Assembly (NCBI GenBank): GCA_019058515.1
Contig: JAHPYY010000191.1
Location: forward strand, 1 to 20,259
Source: Promethearchaeota archaeon
GTDB lineage: Archaea > Asgardarchaeota > Lokiarchaeia > Sigynarchaeales > SOKP01
Direction: 5' to 3'
Length of the DNA: 20,259 nucleotides
The notes under the pieces are model-generated. The model ran no database searches and was not told the DNA's origin. It saw only the letters and a list, made by a program, of their open reading frames with translations. Positions 7,791 through 15,769 of this stretch are shown here, piece after piece (the stretch's first letter is position 1; each line of letters starts with the position of its first letter). Position numbers and translations under genes: made by a program.

Positions 7791-10007
7791 CTACACATTT
7801 CCCAAGTAATCGTTTCCTTTCTCTGTTATAATGTATTTTTTAGGAGAAGAATTAATGATATCTACAAATCCATTCTCGCTTAATTTTTTCATTCGTAATC
7901 CTATACTTTTTGAAGATAAGTTGATTTCATTTGATAAATCTTTAGCATGAACTGCAATTTCAAAGAAAGATAAAGCTTGGATTATTTCATATTGAATACT
8001 ACTTAGAACAAATTCAAATTTTGTTTTTATTTTTTCTTCAGTTTCATTATAATTCTCTATTAAGGTTTCAGAGATTTCAGGTAAGGCTTTCCTTACCAAT
8101 ACACCATTACATATCGGACATTTCCATCCAAAATGATCTGCAATTATCTCTTGCTCAATTGGAATAGGTTTAAATTTACAGTCTCTAGTCTCGCATTTTA
8201 TATGCATTAAACCTTTGAGTTTCTCAATTAATTTTTCCGTATAGTTAAAATTTCGATCTTGTGAAATGAATTTATCTGGTCGTGTTATACTTTTATCCGT
8301 AGGGATTCCAAAATCCAATCCTTTTTCAAGACATAATCCGTAATTAAAAAAATATAAATTAGTTTGTTTCGATTTATCTCTACTTCGACCTTCTGAGAAG
8401 TGTGTTATATACTGGTTTAACTCAAGAGATTTTAATAAATCAGAAACATTCCCCTTTTGTAATCTAAAATGTGAATTAAAAATAGTATTATATACATCAT
8501 AAATCTCTTTCAGAAGTTTGCTTTTTCCTTTATCTACAGCTTTTATAAGATTCTCTTGATTTTGTTTTGCAATATCCAATATATTATTAAATATAATTTC
8601 TTGGGTAGCTAAGTTTAATTTTTCATCATAAGCTTGTTTAATTTTACCTTTCTTTTGAAAGTAATTTTTATCTATCATTCTTTGGAAATAATCTTTAGAA
8701 GCCTGATTTATGTGGCCAAGTTCGATTTTTGATTTTGCACCTCCTAATAATGCATGTTTAAGAGAATAAGATAAAATATATCCTAGAATACGAGGATTAG
8801 TAAAGCTAGCGAAAAACAATGTTTTATAAATATCATCTATAGACTCTTTGTTCTGAGGTTTAAGGAGTAACTTAAAAATTTCTTTGTTTTTAGCAATTTT
8901 TTGACAGCGTCTTTGAATTAAAATTTTGGTATATTCAATTCCACGTTGTATTTTTCTATTGAAAGGTAGTTCTTTATCTGCTTTTCGTCCCCAAGCAAAA
9001 ATATCCCCTATATCTATTCCAATAGATTCTACCTTGTCTTCAGGAATATCTCCAGTAGTTAATCTAGAAGGATATGCTGCTATTTTAAAAAAATAAAACG
9101 GATCTGAAGCGGTTACCTGTGGAGATATAACTTTTTCGATTAATTCATTCATGATTTCTTGAGATAAATCCGAGAAATCATCAAGTAAAAGAATCACACT
9201 TTTTATTTTGAAATTAGATATGAGTGAATCTTTGATTTTTTGAAATATTTCCGATGGATTTATAATTCTTATAATTGTGTCGTGAGTTTTTTTCTCAAGT
9301 TCGATTTCAACTTCAGCTGATTTTTCCTTATCAAGACTAACCGAAGGTTTACTCGAAATTGATATTTTTTTTCCAGATTTTTCTTTTTTAGTCTGGCGCT
9401 GTCGAATATTTTTATCCTGAGATTTTGATTTTTCAATCTCGAAGATTAAATTGTTTTGGATATTATCAATTTCTTTAGTGAAAAGCTCATAGGCTCTAGA
9501 ATAATTTCTAAAAAATTTCTTATACCATCTTGTTTTAGTGGATGAAAAAAACTTCTTTATATTCTTAACAATCGTTTTCATAAAAACATCTAAAAAGCTA
9601 AGAAATCGGAATTCAGATCCAATCTCTTCAGAAGAAACTAGAGTGGATAAATCAAATGATTCTCTTGCGTTGATATATATAAGGATCTCATTGATAATAC
9701 CATCTTTTTGTAAACTTTTTTCAATTTCTTTATTGTTTATATCTTTTAATACTTGAAATAGAGTGGACTTCCCTGTGCCCTTCCTGCCTAATATAAAAAT
9801 TGTTCTCTTTCCTTTTAAATAATAAATTAAGCTTTTTGGAGATGGATTTAACCAATCTTCATGCACAGGATCTAGAAGATCAACATAAACATCTACTGTC
9901 TTTGTATTAAATCTTTCTTCAAGGTTTGCTCGACCAGTTAAAGTAAGTGAATCTATAACTCTATAAAATTTGTTAATATTATCATTTTTAAGAGACATTT
10001 TTGTCAT
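7791..10007 (-). CDS. Large P-loop ATPase with zinc ribbon and winged helix
   Basis: A 738-residue protein. Walker A is GRKGTGKST (74-82) and Walker B is VILLLDDFSD (271-280); a lysine-rich, coiled-coil-like insert lies at ~150-245. Residues ~280-600 are helical and could be an AAA lid or sensor region. A zinc ribbon follows, with Cys605, Cys610, Cys630 and Cys633 in two pairs, then a winged-helix domain (~665-735) ending IITEKGNDYL, resembling MarR/ArsR-type repressors. The order NTPase, zinc ribbon, HTH suggests a DNA-binding ATPase; similar large ATPases occur in defence loci, but I cannot name a subfamily. It ends 152 bases before the HhH-GPD gene and starts divergently from the restriction-modification operon. 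Function is inference. Confidence 0.65.
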   Translation of the reverse strand: MTKMSLKNDNINKFYRVIDSLTLTGRANLEERFNTKTVDVYVDLLDPVHEDWLNPSPKSLIYYLKGKRTIFILGRKGTGKSTLFQVLKDINNKEIEKSLQKDGIINEILIYINARESFDLSTLVSSEEIGSEFRFLSFLDVFMKTIVKNIKKFFSSTKTRWYKKFFRNYSRAYELFTKEIDNIQNNLIFEIEKSKSQDKNIRQRQTKKEKSGKKISISSKPSVSLDKEKSAEVEIELEKKTHDTIIRIINPSEIFQKIKDSLISNFKIKSVILLLDDFSDLSQEIMNELIEKVISPQVTASDPFYFFKIAAYPSRLTTGDIPEDKVESIGIDIGDIFAWGRKADKELPFNRKIQRGIEYTKILIQRRCQKIAKNKEIFKLLLKPQNKESIDDIYKTLFFASFTNPRILGYILSYSLKHALLGGAKSKIELGHINQASKDYFQRMIDKNYFQKKGKIKQAYDEKLNLATQEIIFNNILDIAKQNQENLIKAVDKGKSKLLKEIYDVYNTIFNSHFRLQKGNVSDLLKSLELNQYITHFSEGRSRDKSKQTNLYFFNYGLCLEKGLDFGIPTDKSITRPDKFISQDRNFNYTEKLIEKLKGLMHIKCETRDCKFKPIPIEQEIIADHFGWKCPICNGVLVRKALPEISETLIENYNETEEKIKTKFEFVLSSIQYEIIQALSFFEIAVHAKDLSNEINLSSKSIGLRMKKLSENGFVDIINSSPKKYIITEKGNDYLGNV

Positions 10008-10271
10008 TTAAATTATATTTTTTTTATTTTATAATGATTTTTATTAGACTGATATTTGAAATTGAATTATTTAACAATAATTCCATTATTGAGGATTTAA
10101 ATTTTTAAATATCATATTAAGATATATTGATTTTTCAAATTCTTGATAAGATATTAGCAAATTATTAACTATTAATTTAAATTGGTAAAGATATTATATT
10201 TTAAAATTCAAAAAATTAATTCCGTATTTTCCTTTATATAAATAGGTTAATTTCTTTCTATACATTTAAGA
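10008..10271. promoter_or_regulatory. AT-rich divergent intergenic region with TATA box for the methyltransferase operon
   Basis: A 264-base spacer between divergently transcribed genes. On the plus strand CCTTTATATAAATAGG (10231-10246) is a convincing archaeal TATA box with its centre about 34 bases before the ATG at 10272, giving a leader of only a few bases. On the minus strand the ATPase promoter should lie at 10020-10040 (TTTTATTTTATAA). No hairpin strong enough to stand out and no coding potential are seen. Confidence 0.55.
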
Positions 10272-10595
10272 ATGAGATACACAATGATAAGAATTGATGA
10301 AGATCTCCTTATCTTGATTCAAGATAAGGGAATAAGTGCGACTCATCCAATAATATTAAAAAGAAAAGAGGATCAGATAATAGTTTGTAGTGTTTCGGAT
10401 AAAAAGCGATATAATTATTCAATAATTCTACCTTCTACAAGAATAAAAAACTGGGACACTAAGGACAAGGATTATTTCTTGCATAAAATCAATGATACAA
10501 ATTACTTTATTGATTCTTCAGCGGGTCATGATCTATCTAAGGAAAATGGAATACTAGAAGACCTAATAGAAGAAGTACATAAATACATTAAATAA
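10272..10595 (+). CDS. Small hypothetical protein heading the methyltransferase operon
   Basis: A 107-residue protein I do not recognise. It has alternating beta-strand-like stretches (PIILKRKEDQIIVCSVSD, YNYSIILPSTR, NDTNYFIDSSAGHD) and a C-terminal charged helix (LEDLIEEVHKYIK). No catalytic motif, Cys cluster or membrane segment is visible. The ATG at 10272 fits the TATA box spacing; a second Met at residue 5 is an alternative. It lies 12 bases before the TTG of the first methyltransferase (27 before the ATG at 10623), so it is probably cotranscribed and could be a regulator or accessory factor of the restriction-modification genes. Not assignable beyond that. Confidence 0.5.
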   Translation: MRYTMIRIDEDLLILIQDKGISATHPIILKRKEDQIIVCSVSDKKRYNYSIILPSTRIKNWDTKDKDYFLHKINDTNYFIDSSAGHDLSKENGILEDLIEEVHKYIK

Positions 10596-10607
10596 ACATA
10601 ATAATAG

Positions 10608-12086
10608 TTGAAAATTAAAGGGATGGAGAGTAAGATTAAGAATTTGGAAGATTTTATTACAATTCAAGATGCAGCTGAGACTTTTAATAAAACTGAAAGT
10701 AATATTTCTTATTTGATTCAATATAAGCGTATAAATAAATATTATATAAGAAGGAATGAAATTGTTAGTGCTAAGTCATTAAGTAAAAACGATAATAAAG
10801 TAAATGGATCACCTTTGGTATCAAAAAAAGAGTTAGAAAATTACTTTAAAGCAATCAGAATAAAAGAACAAGATATAATTGACAAAATTCCAAATTGCAA
10901 TAAAGATCTTTTATTTTTTGATGTACCTGAACGAGAAAGAACAAAACATGTCCATCGCCTACATCCTTATATGGGGAAATTTATTCCCCAGTTGGTAGAA
11001 TATTATCTTGACCGCGATTTCGAAAAAAAAGATTTGATATTAGACCCGTTTATGGGTTCTGGAACTACATTAGTAGAAGCCAATGTGAAGCAAATTAACA
11101 GCATCGGGATAGATATATCGAAATTTAATTGTATGATAGCGGATGCAAAAATTACAAAATATGACATTAAGCTACTAGAAGATGAAGTGGATGATATTTT
11201 TCAAAAGACACAAAAGATCTATAAAAATTCATTGAATGGGACTAAGTCTCATAAAGTAGAAAGTTTAGACAAATTTCTTAATATTGAAGATTCAGAAATT
11301 AGTTTAAAAAGATATGAAACAGATAATGAGTATTTAAATAAATGGTTCGCCACTCCTACGCTTAAACAGATGTTAATTTATAAGTCTTTAATTCCAGAAT
11401 ATAAATACCAAAACTTTCTTAAAGTTCTTTTAAGTAGATGTATTCGTTCAGCTCGTCTTACTTTTCATTTCGAACTAACCAGGTTAAAAGAACCAATTTA
11501 TGAACCTTATGTTTGTCATAAACATAAAAATAAAGTTTGTGTACCCACCCAATCTTTATTAGGATTTCTTAAAAGATATTCTAAAGACAGCGTTAAAAGA
11601 GTTAAGGAATTCTCAAAGATAAGAACAGAACAACAATATAGTATTATTAGTTCCGATTCAGCGGAAGTGGATTTATCTCCTTATTTAAGAGATTTTTTTA
11701 ATGGAAAGAAAATTGATGGAGTAATAACATCTCCTCCGTATGTAGGATTAATTAATTATCATACTCAACACATCTATGCTTATGAACTATATGATATTGA
11801 AAAACAAGAAGAGAATGAAATTGGTAGAAAAGACTTGGGTACAAGTATTAAGGCAAAAGACGATTACAAATTTGCTATAGCAAATGTTTTTAAAAATATT
11901 AAGAAATTTCTCAAGGATAATGCAAATCTTTTTATCGTAGCTAATGATAAATGGGATTTATATCCCAAAATCGCAGAGTTATCGGGATATAAGATTATAA
12001 ATCGTGAAGAAAGACCAGTTACTAAAAAAGCGTCCCGAGAAAGAAGTTTCTATTCAGAATCAATTTTTAATTTTACTCCTAATTGA
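10608..12086 (+). CDS. Site-specific DNA methyltransferase (amino-methyl type) with N-terminal HTH-like region
   Basis: A ~490-residue DNA methyltransferase. After an N-terminal helix-turn-helix-like stretch (residues 18-80, ITIQDAAETFNKTESNISYL) comes the PERERTKHVHRLHPYMGKFI region (107-126), then motif I DPFMGSGTTLVEA (146-158) and, 220 residues on, motif IV TSPPYVG (374-380). This order, with a long insert that should recognise DNA, and the S-P-P-Y motif fit an exocyclic amino-group enzyme, with N4-cytosine favoured over N6-adenine. It should protect the host from a restriction enzyme in the same island. The TTG at 10608 gives the longer form; the ATG at 10623 is a plausible true start. 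Stop is TGA, so TGA is not a sense codon here. Confidence 0.88.
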   Translation: MKIKGMESKIKNLEDFITIQDAAETFNKTESNISYLIQYKRINKYYIRRNEIVSAKSLSKNDNKVNGSPLVSKKELENYFKAIRIKEQDIIDKIPNCNKDLLFFDVPERERTKHVHRLHPYMGKFIPQLVEYYLDRDFEKKDLILDPFMGSGTTLVEANVKQINSIGIDISKFNCMIADAKITKYDIKLLEDEVDDIFQKTQKIYKNSLNGTKSHKVESLDKFLNIEDSEISLKRYETDNEYLNKWFATPTLKQMLIYKSLIPEYKYQNFLKVLLSRCIRSARLTFHFELTRLKEPIYEPYVCHKHKNKVCVPTQSLLGFLKRYSKDSVKRVKEFSKIRTEQQYSIISSDSAEVDLSPYLRDFFNGKKIDGVITSPPYVGLINYHTQHIYAYELYDIEKQEENEIGRKDLGTSIKAKDDYKFAIANVFKNIKKFLKDNANLFIVANDKWDLYPKIAELSGYKIINREERPVTKKASRERSFYSESIFNFTPN

Positions 12087-12110
12087 ATAGTTTATTTAAT
12101 TGGGGGAGTA

Positions 12111-13304
12111 GTGTTTTTTCTGTGGATTTTTTATAGTTTTTTTTTGAAAAATCTTTTAATGGCATGTTATAGAAGGGATTTACTCCCAATTTCAGAAAAC
12201 TTAACCACATTTGAGAGGTTTATCTCAATTTTAGAACAAGTCCGGTTCAAAGCAAATCCATTACACTTCTATAAAGAGACTGCTTATTGTGAAAAAGTAA
12301 AAGATAAATTATCTTATTATTCTCTTTTTTCTAAAATTAAATCTAGGGACTACTCTTACGGATCTGGATACTTGACACACGGATTTGATTTTTACAAAGG
12401 GAATTTTCATGGACAGATGGTAAGAGCATTGATTAATTGTTGTAATTTAAATGAACAGGCAATAATACTAGATCCTTTTTGTGGAAGTGGTACAACTTTA
12501 GTAGAATCAAAATTACTTGGTTTTGATTCAATAGGAATTGATATAAATCCTATTGCTTGTTTGAATTCATGTGTTAAAACTAGAACTTTAGATGTAAGTT
12601 CTAATTTTCTCTTGACTGATAACCATAAATATTTTGATATGAATTATTATAACCGAAATTACCCAATCAATTTTGATTTCCAGAAATTTTTAAAATTTAA
12701 CATTAAAGAACTTTTTTATGTATTCTTGTTCACACGAGCAATTTCAGATGAAACCTATATATCAAAAAAACGAATTGAAGCATTTCAGAATAATTTCCGA
12801 AATTCAATCAAAACATTACAATTATTCGAAGAATTAAACGAAAAAATCAAATTGACCTTGGGTAAAGCACATATAATTTTTGGTGATACGCTTAATCAAC
12901 TCAAAAAATTTAAACATAATTCTATCGATGCTGTGATTACATCTCCTCCATATATTAATTTAATTGATTATATTCAAAATGATATCAATCAAATCAGACA
13001 ACTCTTAAATATAAACAAGATTAAATTTCTTAAAGGAAAGCTGATTGGGCGTACTAGTGCAACTCAAACTATCACAGAAAATGATTTCTGGAATGAAATC
13101 AATCTGCTTTTTAATTTAATTTATAGAATTTTAAAAAATAACCGATTATTTATTCTCGTAGTTAGTGCTTACAAAAAAATGAGTAATAATTTTATTGAAA
13201 TTGCTATTAAAAATAAATTTACTATTGAAACCGTGCTAAAAAGAGATGTGGTAAGCCAAAATAATAATAAAAACGCTGAATTTGTGCTGTTTTTGAGAAA
13301 ATAA
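12111..13304 (+). CDS. Second site-specific DNA methyltransferase (amino-methyl type)
   Basis: A ~381- to 397-residue DNA methyltransferase different from its upstream neighbour. Motif I is ILDPFCGSGTTLVES (119-133), with the acidic SIGIDINP (140-147) after it, and motif IV is VITSPPYINL (275-284). The region between (~160-270) should carry the target recognition part. S-P-P-Y suggests N4-cytosine. The GTG at 12111 follows GGGGGAG (12102-12108) but would add a hydrophobic leader (residues 1-16) untypical of these enzymes; the ATG at 12159 is equally possible. It is 24 bases after the first methyltransferase. Two methyltransferases can serve one asymmetric site or two systems; the two restriction enzymes nearby favour two systems. 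Confidence 0.85.
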   Translation: MFFLWIFYSFFLKNLLMACYRRDLLPISENLTTFERFISILEQVRFKANPLHFYKETAYCEKVKDKLSYYSLFSKIKSRDYSYGSGYLTHGFDFYKGNFHGQMVRALINCCNLNEQAIILDPFCGSGTTLVESKLLGFDSIGIDINPIACLNSCVKTRTLDVSSNFLLTDNHKYFDMNYYNRNYPINFDFQKFLKFNIKELFYVFLFTRAISDETYISKKRIEAFQNNFRNSIKTLQLFEELNEKIKLTLGKAHIIFGDTLNQLKKFKHNSIDAVITSPPYINLIDYIQNDINQIRQLLNINKIKFLKGKLIGRTSATQTITENDFWNEINLLFNLIYRILKNNRLFILVVSAYKKMSNNFIEIAIKNKFTIETVLKRDVVSQNNNKNAEFVLFLRK

Positions 13305-13305
13305 T

Positions 13306-13337
13306 AAATCTTACGGTATATCATTAAGATTTTTTAA
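13306..13337 (+). terminator. Stem-loop plus T-tract after the second methyltransferase
   Basis: AAATCTTA (13306-13313) pairs with TAAGATTT (13325-13332) around an 11-base loop, followed by a run of T ending at 13335. It starts just after the methyltransferase stop and covers the end of the convergent restriction gene, whose stop (13324-13326) lies at the loop edge. A stem plus U-tract fits transcript termination on the plus strand. Confidence 0.55.
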
Positions 13338-14442
13338 TAAGTTTTGTTAGTGTCTCCTTTTCCTGAGGAATCAATGATTTTAATGCTTGATATCTCTTCT
13401 CATTGTAGAAAACATCCGTGATCATATTGTTTGATTTTTTTATTTTGAACATAGATTGATTATATTTATTAGCTAAGCTCTTACTCTTACTTATAAATTT
13501 ACTAATGACATTATCATTTTCGATTAAATATAATTCTGATTCCAAATGCCATTCTTTAAGATAATTTGAATATTTATCAGGATCTTCTTTAAAATTATCA
13601 CGATCTTCTAGAAAATTAAACTTATCCAGAAAATCTGGTGTCGATATATCTTTGATAATTTCAAGGATTTGTTCCATTGTATTTCGTTGTCTAGATAAAA
13701 AGTTCCATAACTCATCAGCTAGGAGAACTTCATCCTCTGCAAAAAATTTCCTCATATTTATTATTGAATCTAAAAAACGAGATTTATCATATTCTACTGG
13801 ATTATCTGATTCGTTTGTTGGATCAAAAGGAAAGCCAATATAAAAATGAATTTCCTTGTTTTTAAATGTGTTATACAAAGCTGCCTTTCCTTCTAGGATT
13901 TTTTGCTTCTCACCTCTCATTTCACCAGAATTAGGGCGAACAGATTTCATCTCGATTCCAATAATTTTATCTTTTTTTTCAATAAATACATCAATAGAAA
14001 AGTTAATGGCGTTTACTTTTTCAGTTCCACTATTTATGAAAATTAGTTTGTTTTCTTCCTTTAAATTAGGTGTTATTTCAGAAGTACTAAGATTTGTAAT
14101 GATGTGGGATACAGCTTCTTTTTGTTGTTTTGTTAATTCTAAATTTCCCTTTTTTTTTGAAGTGTATTCTCTTTTTTCTCCATTACTAAGAATATGGGCG
14201 ATTTTTTCAAAGAATGTACTCCCTAATGTAGTATTTAATCCATGTGACCAACTACTTAAAGAAATAAACAGAGGGATATTAGATATTGTTTCAGAGAGAT
14301 TATCTTCAAAAGCTTTTAATAGGGCTTCGTGAAATGGAGCATTTCGATTTGTTAATGTACCTTTCGGAAATTTGTCTATCCTCATACGCAGAACTTTTAT
14401 AACTTGAAGTGAGATTAACTCTTTCTTTATTGAAGAAATCAC
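13324..14442 (-). CDS. TdeIII-like type II restriction endonuclease A
   Basis: A 372-residue protein resembling the TdeIII/MjaII-like restriction enzyme family. The PD-(D/E)XK core is visible: SIDVFIEKKDKIIGIEMKSV (149-168) supplies Asp151 and Glu164-x-Lys166. It is followed by EGKAALY and by FPFDPT (204-209), then LADELWNFLS (241-250). Upstream, TTLGSTFFEKIA (71-82) carries another conserved Glu. The enzyme should cut unmodified DNA at a specific site; GGNCC is recognised by characterised relatives, but the site here cannot be read. GTG at 14442 is used; the Met at residue 20 is an alternative. It is downstream of the ArsR-like regulator on the same strand (52-base gap) and converges on the methyltransferase genes. 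Confidence 0.78.
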   Translation of the reverse strand: MISSIKKELISLQVIKVLRMRIDKFPKGTLTNRNAPFHEALLKAFEDNLSETISNIPLFISLSSWSHGLNTTLGSTFFEKIAHILSNGEKREYTSKKKGNLELTKQQKEAVSHIITNLSTSEITPNLKEENKLIFINSGTEKVNAINFSIDVFIEKKDKIIGIEMKSVRPNSGEMRGEKQKILEGKAALYNTFKNKEIHFYIGFPFDPTNESDNPVEYDKSRFLDSIINMRKFFAEDEVLLADELWNFLSRQRNTMEQILEIIKDISTPDFLDKFNFLEDRDNFKEDPDKYSNYLKEWHLESELYLIENDNVISKFISKSKSLANKYNQSMFKIKKSNNMITDVFYNEKRYQALKSLIPQEKETLTKLIKKS

Positions 14443-14494
14443 AATTCAATTCTGCCCGATTTTGGTTTTGAAGATTTTCAGTAATATTTAATTC

Positions 14495-14788
14495 TTACTT
14501 AAGAGTATATGAAATCGATTTGAAATTGATAATTAATTGACTTCCCATTAGTTCATACTTAATGAGTTTACTTTCTTGATCGTATTTTTTTTTAACAATT
14601 TCGATTTCTACTAATTTCTCTAAATAATTATAGGTCGTCTGTGGATATTTTATATTGAATTCTTCTGCTATAAACTTTTGAATTTCATTAAGACTCATCG
14701 ATTTTGCGCAAATAAGATTCAATATGCGTAATTTAACTGGAGAACTTATTGCTTTTAATAACTTTGAAAGTTCCTCAGGTTGAGACAT
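14495..14788 (-). CDS. ArsR-like winged-helix regulator of the restriction genes
   Basis: A 97-residue winged-helix protein: ISSPVKLRILNLICAKSMSL (14-33) matches the ArsR-type opening, then a recognition helix around YPQTTYNYLEKLVEIEIV (48-65) and a wing near KYDQESKLIKYELM (68-81). No metal-binding cysteine pair is seen (only Cys27), so it is not an obvious metal sensor. It starts at an ATG (14788) and faces the second restriction enzyme, with shared upstream DNA that holds three copies of one 8-base word. It lies upstream of restriction gene A on the minus strand. It probably controls the timing of restriction, as C proteins do in bacterial systems, and may autoregulate. That role is inference from layout. 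Confidence 0.78.
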   Translation of the reverse strand: MSQPEELSKLLKAISSPVKLRILNLICAKSMSLNEIQKFIAEEFNIKYPQTTYNYLEKLVEIEIVKKKYDQESKLIKYELMGSQLIINFKSISYTLK

Positions 14789-14822
14789 TTATGATGAATT
14801 ATAAAATTAGCTTAAAATAAAT

Positions 14823-14884
14823 GTTTTTAGCGGTTTAGGAATAAAATTATCCATATTTGGCTAAAAACCTTTATATCTAAAAAC
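14823..14884. promoter_or_regulatory. Three CTAAAAAC boxes between regulator and restriction enzyme B
   Basis: CTAAAAAC occurs at 14861-14868 and 14877-14884, and its reverse complement GTTTTTAG at 14823-14830. The two direct copies, 16 bases apart, sit immediately on either side of the TATA box of restriction enzyme B. The inverted copy lies just upstream of a TATA-like stretch (14811-14820) suited to the ArsR-like gene. Placement at both promoters is what is expected for an autoregulating repressor that blocks TBP/TFB binding. Confidence 0.6.
14869..14877 (+). promoter_or_regulatory. TATA box of restriction enzyme B
   Basis: TTTATAT (14870-14876) is preceded by CC and centred about 27 bases before the GTG at 14900, so transcription should start almost at the start codon (leaderless or nearly so). 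A similar CCTTTATAT is found before the methyltransferase operon at 10231. Confidence 0.6.
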
Positions 14885-14899
14885 TCGTAAGATTGATAT

Positions 14900-15676
14900 G
14901 TGTCTTTAGATGAAATCTGGGAAAAGTCAGTATATAAAATATTCTTAGATATATTAAATTCAAAAAAACAAAAGATTTCCAAAATTTTTGATTGGAAACA
15001 AATTCAAGAAGAAAATCCATTCAGTACTCGACTTATCAATAATTCAAATTTTTGGAAAGCATGCAAAATAGAAAGAAGTTTTGTAACAACTTTAGGTCAG
15101 AGCACATATGAAAATATAGCTTTAAGCATATCTAAAACGCAATATAAAAAGGCATTTAAAGGTTTCACATACAAAAGTAAAATCGATAGTGCAATTAATA
15201 GTAAAATTAATACCATTATAAAAGAATTGAACGAAGGTAAGCGATCTCCAGACTGGAATAAAGAAGTAGAAGAAATTCTAAGTCTGAGTAATTCCATAGA
15301 TACGAATTTAATTAACCTAAGAATCACAATGGACCTCTATATTCCTAGTTTTAAAGATCAAAAGCCTTTCTATGCTGAATTAAAATCACCCAAACCAAAT
15401 AAAGACCAATGTATGCAAACCAAGCAGAAGTTATTAAAAGTATATTTTAGCGAAGATTGGGAAGGTGAAAATCTCTTTCTTGCATTTCCGTACAATCCTT
15501 ATAAAACACGTGCAAAATATGATCATCCACATATTAAAGCTATTTTTAAAATTCCTGATTGTCCAAGGATTTTGATGGGCGAAGAGTTTTGGAATTATAT
15601 CGGAAATGACCAAACATATCCTGAACTACTAAAACTAGCAAAGAGAGCTGGGGAAAACATTAATATATTAAGTTAA
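14900..15676 (+). CDS. TdeIII-like type II restriction endonuclease B (short form)
   Basis: A 258-residue protein of the same family as enzyme A but shorter. Shared landmarks: SFVTTLGQSTYENIA (60-74) against TTLGSTFFEKIA, MDLYIP (144-149) then FYAELKSPKP (157-166), giving Asp145 and Glu160-x-Lys162, FPYNPY (196-201), and GEEFWNYIG (227-235). These fit a PD-(D/E)XK nuclease core. The rest of the sequence differs from enzyme A, so they are old relatives and not a recent duplication; they may recognise different sites. Start is the GTG at 14900, placed by the TATA box spacing and the N-terminal MSLDEIWEKSVYKIF. It is divergent from the ArsR-like gene and probably under its control. Which methyltransferase protects against it is not clear. 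Confidence 0.8.
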   Translation: MSLDEIWEKSVYKIFLDILNSKKQKISKIFDWKQIQEENPFSTRLINNSNFWKACKIERSFVTTLGQSTYENIALSISKTQYKKAFKGFTYKSKIDSAINSKINTIIKELNEGKRSPDWNKEVEEILSLSNSIDTNLINLRITMDLYIPSFKDQKPFYAELKSPKPNKDQCMQTKQKLLKVYFSEDWEGENLFLAFPYNPYKTRAKYDHPHIKAIFKIPDCPRILMGEEFWNYIGNDQTYPELLKLAKRAGENINILS

Positions 15677-15688
15677 TTCAATTAAATG

Positions 15689-15700
15689 TTCTAATTAGAA
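15689..15700. promoter_or_regulatory. 12-bp perfect palindrome before the nuclease remnant
   Basis: TTCTAATTAGAA reads identically on both strands. It lies just after the enzyme B stop and about 70 bases before the next start, upstream of a TATA-like GTTATAAAA at 15731. An operator is possible, but palindromes of this length can arise by chance in AT-rich DNA. Confidence 0.3.
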
Positions 15701-15769
15701 AGCTTACAAATAATTAATAGAATATCACCTGTTATAAAAAAAATTTGAAAAAAGGTAATAATTGCTAAA

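Noticed and set aside
10109..10125. ATATC/GATAT inverted repeat in the divergent spacer
   Set aside because: Five-base AT-rich arms are expected by chance in this composition.
12111..12158. N-terminal membrane anchor on the second methyltransferase
   Set aside because: The hydrophobic stretch exists only if the GTG at 12111 is used; an ATG at 12159 gives a normal start, so the anchor is probably an artefact.
13856..14332. 158-codon plus-strand open frame inside restriction gene A
   Set aside because: It is antisense to a gene with clear nuclease motifs, and its product looks like the usual hydrophobic shadow.
10272..15676. Type I or BREX/DISARM restriction system
   Set aside because: There is no HsdR/HsdS-like gene, and no PglZ, helicase or phospholipase-D partner; the content fits type II enzymes.
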